A stretch of DNA of 64,000 bases from Flavobacterium sedimenticola (GCF_030053345.1 NZ_JASGBP010000012.1:25001-89000); one strand, 5' to 3'. Positions 42,768 to 51,879 are shown, numbered from the stretch's first letter. Program-made: numbers and translations. The notes: generated from the letters alone by a model not told the origin.

Positions 42768-45494
42768 ATGAAAGACGAAGAAGAAGACGATATCATTCCC
42801 AACGAAGACGACAACCACGAAGCGTTGAACGAATCCTCGCATGAGGATGCCGGAGACGCCGGTTTTGACGATGTCATTCGCCCGGCAACCGGAAGTCATT
42901 TTTATGAAAACGACGAAAACCCCGAGGACACCATTACCAAAGTCACCGGGATGTACAAAGATTGGTTCCTCGATTACGCTTCGTATGTAATCCTGGAGCG
43001 TGCTGTGCCGGCCATTGAAGACGGTTTTAAACCGGTGCAACGTCGTATCATGCACTCGATGAAAGAACTCGATGACGGTCGCTACAACAAAGTGGCCAAC
43101 ATCGTTGGGCATACCATGCAATACCATCCGCACGGCGACGCCAGTATCGGCGATGCCATAGTGCAAATAGGGCAGAAGGACTTGCTCATCGACATGCAGG
43201 GGAACTGGGGAAATATCCTCACCGGTGACGGTGCTGCCGCGTCGCGTTACATTGAAGCGCGCATTTCCAAATTGGGTCACGATATTTTGTACTCGCCCAA
43301 AATCACCACCTGGCAAGCGTCGTACGACGGGCGTCGCAACGAACCGGTGAATTTACCGGTCAAGTTTCCGCTGTTGCTGGCGCAAGGCGCCGAAGGGATT
43401 GCTGTGGGGTTGTCGACCAAAGTATTGCCGCATAACTTTAATGAACTCATTGATTGCTCGATTAAAGTCCTCAAAGGCAAATCGTTTACGTTGTTTCCCG
43501 ATTTTCCTACCGCCGGTATTGCCGATGTGTCGAATTACAACGATGGCATGCGAGGCGGACGGGTACGGGTGCGCGCTAAAATCAGTCAGCTCGACAAGCA
43601 AACCTTGGTCATTACCCAAATTCCGTTTTCAACCAACACGTCAACGCTCATTGACAGCATTCTGAAAGCCAACGAGAAAGGGAAAATAAAAATCAAGAAA
43701 ATAGAAGACAACACGGCAGCCGAAGTGGAAATCGTGATCCACTTACCGCCGGGTGTGTCACCCGATAAAACCATCGATGCGTTGTACGCTTTTACCGCCT
43801 GCGAGACTTCGGTAGCGCCGCTGGGTTGTGTGATAGAAGACCACAAACCGCGCTTTATCGGGGTTTCGGATATGTTGCGCATTTCGACGCATCGCACGGT
43901 GGATTTGCTCAAACGCGAGTTGGAAATCCAGCTCGACGAACTCGAAAACAAATGGCATTTCTCGACCTTGGAAAAAATCTTTATCCGCGAAGAAATGTAC
44001 ATCGATTTCAAATTGTACGGCGACCGCGAATCACTCTACGAATACATGTACAATCGTTTTAAACCGTTCCAAAAGCAATTGGTGCGCGAGATTAACGACG
44101 ACGATTTGCAAAAACTCACCCAGATTCCGATGATTCGTATTACGCGTTTCGACTCCGACAAAGCCGATGAGGCCATTGCCAAGTTGGAAGCCGAAATGGA
44201 ACAGGTAAAACACCATCTCGATCATATCATCGACTTTGCCATTGCCTATTTCCAGAACCTCAAAGACAAATACGGCAAAGGCCGCGAACGTCAAACCGAA
44301 TTGCGCAGCTTTGATAACATCGAAGCCACCAAAGTGGTGTTGCGCAACACCAAACTCTATGTGAATCGGGAAGAAGGGTTCTTTGGTACCGGTTTGAAAA
44401 AAGACGAATACGTGGCGGATTGTTCCGATATCGACGATGTCATTGTGTTTTTGCGCGACGGTAAAATGATGGTGTCTAAAGTAGACGACAAAAAGTTTGT
44501 GGGCAAAGACATCATTCACATTGCGGTGTTTGACAAAAACGACAAACGCACCATTTACAACATGATTTACCGCGACGGTAAGAACGGTTCGGCTTTTATT
44601 AAGCGTTTTAACGTATCGGGGATTACCCGCGATAAGTTTTATGATTTGACGCAGGAAAAAGCCGGTTCGCAAGTGTTGTATTTTTCGGCCAATCCGAACG
44701 GCGAAGCCGAAACCGTAACCATTTTACTGCGCCAAATCGGCAGTGTGAAAAAACTGAAATGGGATGTGGATTTCTCCGACATCGCTATCAAAGGGCGTGC
44801 TTCTCGCGGGAATACGGTAACCAAATACCCGATTAAGAAAATTGAACTCAAAGAAAAAGGCATTTCTACGTTGCGTCCGCGTAAGGTATGGTTTGACGAT
44901 ACGGTTCAGCGGTTGAATGTAGATGGAAGAGGCGAGCTGTTGGGCGAATTCCGTCCGAACGATCGCTTGCTGATTATCAACCAAAACGGTAAACTCAAAA
45001 CCATTATCCCCGAACTCTCGACGCATTTTGACGAAGGCATGATTGTGTTGGAAAAATGGCATCCGAAGAAACCGATTTCGGCTATTTATTACGATGGCGA
45101 GAAAGAGCGTTATTTTGTGAAACGCTTTTTGGTGGAAAACGAAAACAAGGAAGAAACTTTTATCACCGAGCACGAAAAATCACAGTTGGAGATTGTGTCT
45201 ACCGATTGGCGTCCGGTAGCCGAAGTAGTGTTTGCCAAAGTAAAAGGCGTGCAAAAAGAAAACCTCACGGTCGACTTAGAGCAGTTTATTGCCGTAAAAG
45301 GGATTAAGGCGTTGGGCAACCAACTCACCACCGACAAACTCAAGCAAATTAACCTGCTCGAACCACTGCCGTTTGAAGAGCCCGAAGAAGTACAACCGGA
45401 AGACATGGAAGTAAAAGGCGAAACCAATGCCGAAGACGAAGACATTCCGACGGAAACCAACGACGACGGTCAGATTACCTTAAGTTTGGAATAA
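42768..45494 (+). CDS. parC: DNA topoisomerase IV subunit A
   Basis: Breakage-reunion subunit of 908 residues. The catalytic tyrosine is Tyr161 in the ASRYIEAR motif and the QRRIMHSMKEL segment lies at about residues 88-98. The first 45 residues and the last 40 are strongly acidic low-complexity tails. The C-terminal beta-pinwheel lacks a clear GyrA-box, which supports ParC rather than GyrA. A 66-bp spacer with GTTTACAG repeats separates it from parE. Confidence 0.92.
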   Translation: MKDEEEDDIIPNEDDNHEALNESSHEDAGDAGFDDVIRPATGSHFYENDENPEDTITKVTGMYKDWFLDYASYVILERAVPAIEDGFKPVQRRIMHSMKELDDGRYNKVANIVGHTMQYHPHGDASIGDAIVQIGQKDLLIDMQGNWGNILTGDGAAASRYIEARISKLGHDILYSPKITTWQASYDGRRNEPVNLPVKFPLLLAQGAEGIAVGLSTKVLPHNFNELIDCSIKVLKGKSFTLFPDFPTAGIADVSNYNDGMRGGRVRVRAKISQLDKQTLVITQIPFSTNTSTLIDSILKANEKGKIKIKKIEDNTAAEVEIVIHLPPGVSPDKTIDALYAFTACETSVAPLGCVIEDHKPRFIGVSDMLRISTHRTVDLLKRELEIQLDELENKWHFSTLEKIFIREEMYIDFKLYGDRESLYEYMYNRFKPFQKQLVREINDDDLQKLTQIPMIRITRFDSDKADEAIAKLEAEMEQVKHHLDHIIDFAIAYFQNLKDKYGKGRERQTELRSFDNIEATKVVLRNTKLYVNREEGFFGTGLKKDEYVADCSDIDDVIVFLRDGKMMVSKVDDKKFVGKDIIHIAVFDKNDKRTIYNMIYRDGKNGSAFIKRFNVSGITRDKFYDLTQEKAGSQVLYFSANPNGEAETVTILLRQIGSVKKLKWDVDFSDIAIKGRASRGNTVTKYPIKKIELKEKGISTLRPRKVWFDDTVQRLNVDGRGELLGEFRPNDRLLIINQNGKLKTIIPELSTHFDEGMIVLEKWHPKKPISAIYYDGEKERYFVKRFLVENENKEETFITEHEKSQLEIVSTDWRPVAEVVFAKVKGVQKENLTVDLEQFIAVKGIKALGNQLTTDKLKQINLLEPLPFEEPEEVQPEDMEVKGETNAEDEDIPTETNDDGQITLSLE

Positions 45495-45497
45495 AAT

Positions 45498-45525
45498 AAA
45501 ACCCCGCGGAAGCGGGGTTTTTATT
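45498..45525 (+). terminator. intrinsic terminator of the parEC operon
   Basis: AAAACCCCGC, loop GGAA, GCGGGGTTTTT. Confidence 0.95.
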
Positions 45526-45622
45526 TAAAGATTAAAGCTATTATAACTGGGTATAGACTATTTTTAGCTACCACTCCAACACACAGGTTTACCGATATGG
45601 CCCGAGCGATTAGCTCCTGATA

Positions 45623-46396
45623 TTACGATTTCTTTTTGCGCATTTTCATGTTGATGAATTCCACCGCCAGCGAAAAGGCAATGGCAAAGTACAAATAGCC
45701 TTTAGGTACAACACCAACGCGTTGTCCTGCCAATTGGGCATCGGACAGGTGCATGCTCTCGGTAATCAGCATAAATCCGATAAGGATTAAAAAGGCCAGT
45801 CCCAATACTTGTATGGACGGGTTAGCGTTGACAAAGTTGCCTACCGGAACCGCAAAAAGCAGCATGACACCTACCGAGATAACCACAGCAGTCACCATGA
45901 TGTACAGCGCGCCTTCGACTCCGTTGGTCATACCGACGGCGGTCAAAATACTGTCGACCGAGAAAATCAAATCGATTAATAAAATTTGGAGGATAACATT
46001 TCCGAACGATTTGGCGGCAGCCGTTTTCAAGTCTTTTTCTTCTTCCCCTTTATGGTCTACTTTTTCGTGGATTTCCTTGGTGCTTTTATAGATTAAGAAA
46101 ATCCCTCCGAGTAATAAAATAAGCGCTTGTCCGGTGAAATCGGCGCTGAACCAGCCCCAATCAAAACCAAATAGGGGTTCTTTCATGGCGATTAAAATAG
46201 TAATCCCGAACAACAAGCCGATGCGCATAAACATGGCGAGAAACAAACCAATTCGAGTGGCTTTTTTGCGTTTTTCGACCGGTAACTTTCCGGTAACAAT
46301 AGAGATAAAAATAATGTTGTCGATTCCTAAGACAATTTCTAAAAAGGTCAGGGTTAACAAGGCTACCCAAGCATCGGGATTTAAAAATACTTCCAT
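45623..46396 (-). CDS. TerC-family integral membrane protein
   Basis: Membrane protein of 257 residues with about seven helices. The family motifs LEIVLGIDNIIF (residues 19-30) and LLIDLIFSVDSIL (around residue 138-150), each with an intramembrane Asp, identify a TerC/Alx-like protein, a family linked to metal ion (manganese, tellurite) efflux. No other ter genes are near. A Lys/Arg-rich tail ends the protein. Confidence 0.9.
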   Translation of the reverse strand: MEVFLNPDAWVALLTLTFLEIVLGIDNIIFISIVTGKLPVEKRKKATRIGLFLAMFMRIGLLFGITILIAMKEPLFGFDWGWFSADFTGQALILLLGGIFLIYKSTKEIHEKVDHKGEEEKDLKTAAAKSFGNVILQILLIDLIFSVDSILTAVGMTNGVEGALYIMVTAVVISVGVMLLFAVPVGNFVNANPSIQVLGLAFLILIGFMLITESMHLSDAQLAGQRVGVVPKGYLYFAIAFSLAVEFINMKMRKKKS

Positions 46397-46429
46397 TTTT
46401 TATGAGTTATGTGTGTCGGTTGTACGGGA

Positions 46430-46801
46430 TTATTTGATTTTGGTTACAGTACCGCGTTGTTTTTTGGCATCGCCCACAAACGCGTACTCAAAAGTATAAC
46501 TATTTCCTTCGGTAGCCAAAATAATCATGCTGATGGCTTTGCGTTCGCTCATGGTTTTCGGATGCAACTTTTGCAGGATGAATTCGCAGTCGTTTACCCA
46601 ACGCACACTGGCGGTATCGGTTTTGCCGTTATAGGTTTCAATCTGCAGGGTTTCGGTACGGGTAAACACCGAAGTATGTTTTTTACCGTTGATTTCCTGA
46701 GTAAATTCGAAGGTTCCGGTTTTAAAATCGGCGCACTTACGCTCTTTATCCGAGCAAGACAGGGCGAGACCGGCGAGTAGGAGGAGAAGTGATTTTTTCA
46801 T
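46430..46801 (-). CDS. hypothetical lipoprotein
   Basis: Lipoprotein of 123 residues with lipobox ALSC (Cys16). The mature part starts SDKERKCADFKTGTFEF and contains a second and third Cys (CADF, NDCEF), possibly a disulfide. A beta-rich single domain. Function not known. The ATG at 46801 gives the signal peptide. Confidence 0.75.
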   Translation of the reverse strand: MKKSLLLLLAGLALSCSDKERKCADFKTGTFEFTQEINGKKHTSVFTRTETLQIETYNGKTDTASVRWVNDCEFILQKLHPKTMSERKAISMIILATEGNSYTFEYAFVGDAKKQRGTVTKIK

Positions 46802-46827
46802 GGGTTGATGTTCGTTGTAAGTTGTAG

Positions 46828-46869
46828 CCCTTCGATACATTTTTGCTTCGCAAAAAGACTCAGGGTGAC
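46828..46869 (+). repeat. dispersed motif B with inserted hairpin
   Basis: CCCTTCGATAC, then a hairpin TTTTTGC-TTC-GCAAAAA, then ACTCAGGGTGAC. The flanks together match the CCTTCGACAGGCTCAGGATG-type motif found inside structured repeats at 31977-31998 (minus orientation) and 48263-48284 (plus, degenerate). Confidence 0.65.
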
Positions 46870-46941
46870 GTTGGTTGTCTATTATCTGTTGTTTGTTATT
46901 TGTCGTCTGTTGTTTGTAAACCCTTAACTGTAAACTAAAAT

Positions 46942-47514
46942 CTATTGAAGTCGGTCGAGCTCATCATCCGTAAAGTTTTTAATGCTTTTTTCTTGGGCAA
47001 ACTTATCGGCGTTGTAATGGTTCGATTTGTTTTTTGGGATAGAAAGCGAATCCCATTCGCCTTGCTTCAGCATCTTAGCATAAAACACAATTTGTCCGAT
47101 ATGGTACGGGTAGTGTGCCAATTGGCGGTTGATGGCTTCCATGACGGTATGACCTTCGTTGCGGATGTAGATGATGGTGTCCAATTGTTCCGGTGTCAGC
47201 GTATGGATAGCGTTAAAAAAACAAGCCCAGCCTTTTTCCCAAGCGGCATCAACTTCGGCCTTGGTGGTCAGTACGGTTTCAAATTCGGTATCGCGTTGCC
47301 GCCATTTTTTTTCGCCGTCGGTAGTGAGGAAATCGGTCCAGCGTGACAGCATGTTTCCCGATAAATGTTGTACAATCACGGCAATCGAATTAGTGTCGTC
47401 GTTTACGCTAACAAATAACTGTTCCGGTTCCAATTGCGCCATGGCTTTTTCGCCCAGAGTTTTGTAATACAAAAATTGTTTCTGAATGCTGGTGAGGTAA
47501 TTGTTATTGTTCAT
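46942..47514 (-). CDS. DUF1572-like protein of the DinB superfamily
   Basis: Cytosolic protein of 190 residues predicted as a four-helix bundle of the DinB type, with possible metal histidines in VQHLSGNML and in HYPYHIGQI. Members of this superfamily often act as thiol-dependent transferases or have unknown roles. The start at 47514 is used; the first in-frame ATG at 47529 would overlap the preceding gene more. Three minus-strand genes (this one, the DUF6095 gene, the 155-residue protein) are nearly contiguous. Confidence 0.8.
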   Translation of the reverse strand: MNNNNYLTSIQKQFLYYKTLGEKAMAQLEPEQLFVSVNDDTNSIAVIVQHLSGNMLSRWTDFLTTDGEKKWRQRDTEFETVLTTKAEVDAAWEKGWACFFNAIHTLTPEQLDTIIYIRNEGHTVMEAINRQLAHYPYHIGQIVFYAKMLKQGEWDSLSIPKNKSNHYNADKFAQEKSIKNFTDDELDRLQ

Positions 47515-47731
47515 CTTTAAAAAGGGCATCAGTTATGGTTTTCACTCCTCTAAACATAAAATAAACGGCCAATCCGCTCAAAAAAATACCTACAGCCAAT
47601 ACCAACCAATGCCATACGTTTTGCTTGTTGATAAACGCATTGTACATCACACTCGGTCCAATAAACATAAGCGGTAGTGCATAAAGCAGGTATTTGATGC
47701 CTTTGTCGAGTAAGGTTCTGTCGATAGCCAT
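47504..47731 (-). CDS. DUF6095-like small membrane protein
   Basis: Protein of 75 residues with two hydrophobic helices at about residues 13-30 and 40-58; the start MAIDRTLLDKGIKYLLYALP fits the DUF6095 family. Its gene overlaps the next one by 11 bp and follows the previous one by 2 bp. Function unknown. Confidence 0.75.
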   Translation of the reverse strand: MAIDRTLLDKGIKYLLYALPLMFIGPSVMYNAFINKQNVWHWLVLAVGIFLSGLAVYFMFRGVKTITDALFKDEQ

Positions 47732-47733
47732 GG

Positions 47734-48201
47734 TTAAAACTGAATTTGCAGGCCAAAGCCGTTGGTATTCGAAATCACTTTCAGGTCGATAGTAGACTGT
47801 TGGTTGCCCAATAGGGTTTCGGGATGTTCGGAGTTATATATCCGCACCGCTTCTTCGTAGCGCTTTTTTCGTCCGGTTAAAATCGGAACGGCAATCGCCA
47901 TCGAACCCACACCGGCGTAAGTCATTGCCGTTGGATAGTTTTGTGCCGAAAACATTCCGATGGCCACATCACCTACGGTTAACCCAACACCGAGGCCCAA
48001 CATAAAGCCGCCCCAGGCTTCTTTCGACTTGGCTTGTTTGTACAGTGCCGCGGCTTTTACGTTGGTGGCGAACAATTCGCGTGCTTTTCGGCTGTCAATT
48101 TGATTGCCTTTCCAGTAAAAGCGACCGCGCTCCATAGTGATTTGTTGCGAAAACGAGAGCAGACTGCACAGTAACAGACCAACTAAGACTAGTTTTTTCA
48201 T
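47734..48201 (-). CDS. hypothetical exported protein
   Basis: Protein of 155 residues with an N-terminal signal peptide (through LSFSQ). It has two glycine-rich hydrophobic segments at about residues 63-85 and 90-108 and ends with FGLQIQF, which could be a terminal aromatic strand. Its family is not recognised. It heads the three-gene minus-strand unit; a copy of the structured repeat lies just upstream. Confidence 0.65.
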   Translation of the reverse strand: MKKLVLVGLLLCSLLSFSQQITMERGRFYWKGNQIDSRKARELFATNVKAAALYKQAKSKEAWGGFMLGLGVGLTVGDVAIGMFSAQNYPTAMTYAGVGSMAIAVPILTGRKKRYEEAVRIYNSEHPETLLGNQQSTIDLKVISNTNGFGLQIQF

Positions 48202-48215
48202 ATTTTGACTTTTAT

Positions 48216-48326
48216 TTTTTGGGGTAGCTCATCCGGCTGTTCGCTATATCTTTTGTTTTGTACTTCTACAGGTTCAGTATGACAAAACAAAAGAATGCTC
48301 CCGAGGCATCGGGACCATCCGGGCTA
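48216..48326 (+). repeat. structured intergenic repeat, copy 3
   Basis: Left part GGCTGTTCGCTATATC, perfect 12-bp stem CTTTTGTTTTGT (48250-48261) / ACAAAACAAAAG (48282-48293) enclosing a degenerate motif B, then a right end CATCCGGGCTA. The same stem position is A-T in copy 1 and G-C here. The murQ stop codon (48324-48326) is inside the final GGGCTA. Confidence 0.75.
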
Positions 48327-49136
48327 CGGTTTATAGGCTGTTACGGCTTTGCGTACACTGCCGTGTTGTTCCAACAAAGCCGAAGCTTCCTCGTAACTCA
48401 CGGGTATTTCACTCATAATCATACGAACACCGCGATCAATCAATTTTACATTGCTCAACTGCATATCGACCATTTTATTGCCTTTTACGCGACCCAATTG
48501 AATCATCGTTGTTGTCGAAATCATATTCAAGACCAATTTCTGTGCAGTGCCGGCTTTCATACGGGAACTGCCCGTTACAAATTCGGGACCCACCACCACA
48601 ACTACCGGAAACTGAGCCGTCAGCGCTAGCGGACTGCCTTCGTTGCAGGTAATACAACCGGTGAGAATATGATGTTCGTGGCATTTTTCCAAACCGCCAA
48701 TCACATACGGTGTAGTGCCCGAAGCAGCTATACCAATTACCACGTCTTTATCGGAAATGTTTTCGGCCACCAAATCGTTCCAGGCTTGCTCGCGGTCGTC
48801 TTCGGCAAATTCCACCGCTTTGCGAATGGCTTTATCGCCACCGGCTATAATGCCGTTGACTAAGTCGAAAGGCACACCAAACGTTGGCGGACACTCCGAA
48901 GCATCTACGATACCCAATCGTCCCGAAGTACCGGCGCCAATGTAAAAAAGGCGACCGCCTGCTTTCATTTTAGCCACCACTTGGGTAATGAGAGCTTCAA
49001 TTTGCGGTAAGGCTTGGGCTACGGCTAAGGGAACGGTTTGATCTTCTTTGTTGATATTGACTAACAAATCGTGAACCGACATCTGTTCGAGACGGTCGTA
49101 ATGCGAAGATTGTTCGGTGGTTTTGGTAAAATTCAT
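48324..49136 (-). CDS. murQ: N-acetylmuramic acid 6-phosphate etherase
   Basis: Cytosolic SIS-fold etherase of 270 residues that cleaves MurNAc 6-phosphate to GlcNAc 6-phosphate and lactate, in recycling of peptidoglycan. The motif YIGAGTSGRLGIVDASECPPTF is at about residues 58-79 and GSSRMKAGTAQK near residue 205. Start at 49136 follows the typical MNFTKTTEQ N-terminus. The stop codon is supplied by a structured repeat. Confidence 0.93.
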   Translation of the reverse strand: MNFTKTTEQSSHYDRLEQMSVHDLLVNINKEDQTVPLAVAQALPQIEALITQVVAKMKAGGRLFYIGAGTSGRLGIVDASECPPTFGVPFDLVNGIIAGGDKAIRKAVEFAEDDREQAWNDLVAENISDKDVVIGIAASGTTPYVIGGLEKCHEHHILTGCITCNEGSPLALTAQFPVVVVVGPEFVTGSSRMKAGTAQKLVLNMISTTTMIQLGRVKGNKMVDMQLSNVKLIDRGVRMIMSEIPVSYEEASALLEQHGSVRKAVTAYKP

Positions 49137-49156
49137 ATTCGGTGCATGCAATGCTT

Positions 49157-49164
49157 CAAAGTTA
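49157..49164 (-). promoter_or_regulatory. -7 box for murQ
   Basis: CAAAGTTA on the + strand reads TAACTTTG on the minus strand, 20 bp before the ATG. Confidence 0.4.
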
Positions 49165-49193
49165 CAAAGTTTTTTGGCTTTCCGCCGGATACT

Positions 49194-49862
49194 TTATATA
49201 AAACACGCCAATAATATTCCTAAAATAATCATCGAAATTTTAGCAATGTTGAATTTGTGTCCCTCGCTGCTTTCAAAAATAATAGTCGAGGAAATATGAA
49301 ATAAGATACCGATGACAACCGCTGTAATTTTGGCATAATATTTTTGCAAACCGGGTAATGCTTCGGATGCAAAAGTGCCCAATGGTGTCATCACGGCAAA
49401 GGCCATCATAAAGAAGAATAATGCGGTTTTATTGAGCTGCGCATCCAGAAAAAAAGTGGTTAGGATGACTGCGATGGGCAAGTGATGGATGGCAATCCCA
49501 TAGGCCAAATTGTGGTGTTGTCCTACCGGAAATCCTTCTAAAAAAGCGTGAATACACAAACTGACAAACAACAACCACGGTAATTTTTTGATAGTGCCAT
49601 GACCGTGAACGTGTCCGTGTTCGGCACCTTTGGAAAAAAACTCCAAAATAATTTGAAATAAAATACCGAGCATGATAAAAACACCAATACCGGCTTGGTG
49701 GCTTTCATACACTTCGGGCAACAAATCCAATACGGTTAACGACAGTAAAAACGAACCGCTGAACGCCAACAACAGCTTTAGATTTTTTTTCTTTTTGGGT
49801 TGAATTAACAAAGCAATTGCATAGCCAAAAACTACTGATAATAAAGGAAGTATGTAATTCAT
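49194..49862 (-). CDS. ZIP-family divalent metal transporter
   Basis: Membrane protein of 222 residues with about seven to eight helices. The His-rich loop GAEHGHVHGHG lies between helices 3 and 4, and the metal-path helix contains HAFLEGFPVGQ and IAIHHLPIA. It is expected to take up zinc or related ions. Its start directly abuts the stop of the methyltransferase gene, so the two are co-transcribed. Confidence 0.9.
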   Translation of the reverse strand: MNYILPLLSVVFGYAIALLIQPKKKKNLKLLLAFSGSFLLSLTVLDLLPEVYESHQAGIGVFIMLGILFQIILEFFSKGAEHGHVHGHGTIKKLPWLLFVSLCIHAFLEGFPVGQHHNLAYGIAIHHLPIAVILTTFFLDAQLNKTALFFFMMAFAVMTPLGTFASEALPGLQKYYAKITAVVIGILFHISSTIIFESSEGHKFNIAKISMIILGILLACFI

Positions 49863-50606
49863 TTATTTGAAAATCATAATTAAGCGTTCACTGGTGTTTT
49901 TATGGAATTTCTTGAGTTTATAATCGCCAAAAGTATCCAATAAATAAATACCGGTTTCTTCCATCATACGTTGAAAATCTTCCAATGTATAGGCACGTAC
50001 TTTTTCGGTAAAATGATACGATTGGCCTTGATCTTCAAAGCGAATTTCTTTAATGATAAAACCATCTGTTACGAATCGCTTGATATGAAAGGTAATGCCG
50101 TCGACGGTTTTGGTTTCTTCTGGAATCAAATTGGCAATGACGTGCGGCGTATTCATAAAATCAATCACGGCAAAGCCATATTCCGACAGGCTTTCTTTGA
50201 TAGCGCTTAATGTTTTTAAATCGTCGCCTTCACAATCAAAATATCCAAAGCTGGTGAATAAGTTGAAAATAGCGTCGAACTTTTGATCAAACGGCTCACG
50301 CTTGTCGTGCACCACAAAATGCAGGTTTTCGTTTTCGTTTTTTTGCGCTTCGGCTATGCTGTTCTCCGATAAATCGGCCCCAATCACATCGTAACCCAAT
50401 TGGTTTAAGTATATGGCATGTCGGCCTTTGCCGCAAGCTAAGTCGAGTACTTTGGCCTTTTCGGGTAAATTTAAATAATGGGTAAGATTATCCATGAAGA
50501 TTTGCGCTTCACGATAATTACGGTCTTTATATAAAATATGGTAATACGAGGTATCGAACCAGGAAGCATACCAATTTTCGGTATTACATTTTGTAGCGTC
50601 TGACAT
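49863..50606 (-). CDS. class I SAM-dependent methyltransferase
   Basis: Cytosolic protein of 247 residues. SAM motif I is VLDLACGKGRHAIYL (about residues 58-72), and motif II/III includes FDAIFNLFTSFGYF. The substrate (small molecule or protein) is not determined. It forms a two-gene operon with the ZIP transporter. A -7 box TAATTTTG (50636-50643, minus strand) stands 3 bp from the divergent box of the next gene. Confidence 0.88.
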   Translation of the reverse strand: MSDATKCNTENWYASWFDTSYYHILYKDRNYREAQIFMDNLTHYLNLPEKAKVLDLACGKGRHAIYLNQLGYDVIGADLSENSIAEAQKNENENLHFVVHDKREPFDQKFDAIFNLFTSFGYFDCEGDDLKTLSAIKESLSEYGFAVIDFMNTPHVIANLIPEETKTVDGITFHIKRFVTDGFIIKEIRFEDQGQSYHFTEKVRAYTLEDFQRMMEETGIYLLDTFGDYKLKKFHKNTSERLIMIFK

Positions 50607-50635
50607 TTATTCTGTTCCAATGAATTTTTCACCCG

Positions 50636-50654
50636 CAAAATTAGTGTATTTTTG
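50636..50654. promoter_or_regulatory. back-to-back -7 boxes for two methyltransferase genes
   Basis: CAAAATTA (50636-50643; TAATTTTG on the minus strand) and TATTTTTG (50647-50654, plus strand) are separated by 3 bp. Neither has a well placed TTG. Confidence 0.5.
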
Positions 50655-50708
50655 CCGAACTTTAGGCAGTATTGCGAAGGGATATTGTCGGTAAAATTGA
50701 TAGGCAAC

Positions 50709-51866
50709 ATGGAGAATTTTAAAATGATAGCCAAAACCTTTTTCGGTTTTGAAGAAATATTGGTCAAAGAATTACAACTTTTAGGTGCTCAGGAAGTCGA
50801 GGCAGGCACCCGAGCCGTGAGTTTTAAAGGTGATAAAGGATTTATGTATAAGGCTAATTTATCATTGCGTACCGCGCTGAAGATTTTAAAACCGATTTAT
50901 CATTTCCGGGCTTTTAACGACCAAAGTTTGTACAACGGAATCCAAAGAATCGATTGGAGTCAGTATTTAGGTGCTCATCAAACCTTTGTGATTGATACGA
51001 CCATTCATTCCGATTATTTCAAACACTCCCAGTTTGTATCGCAAAAAGCCAAAGACGCTATCGTTGATCAATTTCGGGAGAAATTCGGACAACGTCCGAG
51101 CATCGATAAAGATTTTCCCGATTTACGGATTAACATTCACATCGACCGTGATCAGTGTTCGGTTTCCTTAGATACTTCGGGCGCTTCGTTGCACCACCGC
51201 GGGTACCGCACCGCCACAAACATCGCCCCGATTAATGAAGTGTTAGCCGCCGGGATGCTATTGCTTTCGGGTTGGGACGGTAGTTGTGATTTTTTAGATC
51301 CCATGTGCGGTTCGGGGACTATTTTGGCCGAAGCTGCTATGATTGCGTGTAATATTCCGGCCAACATCAATCGCAAGGAATTTGCTTTTGAAAAATGGAA
51401 TGATTGGGACAATGATTTGTTTGACCAAATTATCGATTCGTTGATGAAGCGTACCAAAGAATTCCGCTATACCATTACCGGATATGACAAGGCACCAAGT
51501 GCCGTAAATAAAGCCAAAGACAATATTTTGAATGCCAATTTAGAAGATTATGTGACCATCAAACAGGCTAACTTTTTCGATACCAAAAAAGAAAATATCG
51601 GACCGTTACATATGGTATTTAATCCGCCGTATGGAGAACGTTTGGATATTGAATTGGAACGATTCTACCGCGAATTGGGCGATACTTTAAAATTGAATTA
51701 TCCCAATACCAACGCTTGGTTTATCACGGCCAATTTAGAAGCCTTAAAGTTTGTAGGCTTGCGACCGTCGCGAAAAATAAAACTGTACAACGGTAGTTTA
51801 GAAGCCCGTTTGGTGAAATACGAAATGTACGAAGGCAGCAAAAAAGCCAAGTTTCAACAATCCTGA
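50709..51866 (+). CDS. THUMP-domain class I SAM-dependent RNA methyltransferase
   Basis: Protein of 385 residues. The N-terminal 160 residues include a THUMP-like RNA-binding domain (FGFEEILVKELQLLGA, then RISRVV-like segments), and the methyltransferase core has DPMCGSGTILAEAA and the catalytic NPPYGERL motif. It resembles the RlmL/RlmK N-methyltransferase half that acts on 23S rRNA G2445, but the position is not proven. The ATG at 50709 is used; the longer frame begins in the promoter. Confidence 0.9.
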   Translation: MENFKMIAKTFFGFEEILVKELQLLGAQEVEAGTRAVSFKGDKGFMYKANLSLRTALKILKPIYHFRAFNDQSLYNGIQRIDWSQYLGAHQTFVIDTTIHSDYFKHSQFVSQKAKDAIVDQFREKFGQRPSIDKDFPDLRINIHIDRDQCSVSLDTSGASLHHRGYRTATNIAPINEVLAAGMLLLSGWDGSCDFLDPMCGSGTILAEAAMIACNIPANINRKEFAFEKWNDWDNDLFDQIIDSLMKRTKEFRYTITGYDKAPSAVNKAKDNILNANLEDYVTIKQANFFDTKKENIGPLHMVFNPPYGERLDIELERFYRELGDTLKLNYPNTNAWFITANLEALKFVGLRPSRKIKLYNGSLEARLVKYEMYEGSKKAKFQQS

Positions 51867-51879
51867 CAATATTGTTTGA

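Noticed and set aside
41436..45173. Long minus-strand frames opposite parE and parC (for example 41952-42557, 44031-44672)
   Set aside because: Shadows of highly expressed, GC-richer genes; no start context, promoter or domain seen.
46430..46801. Assigning a topoisomerase-related role to the small lipoprotein near parC
   Set aside because: It has a clear lipoprotein signal, opposite strand to parC and no topoisomerase motif; proximity is the only link.
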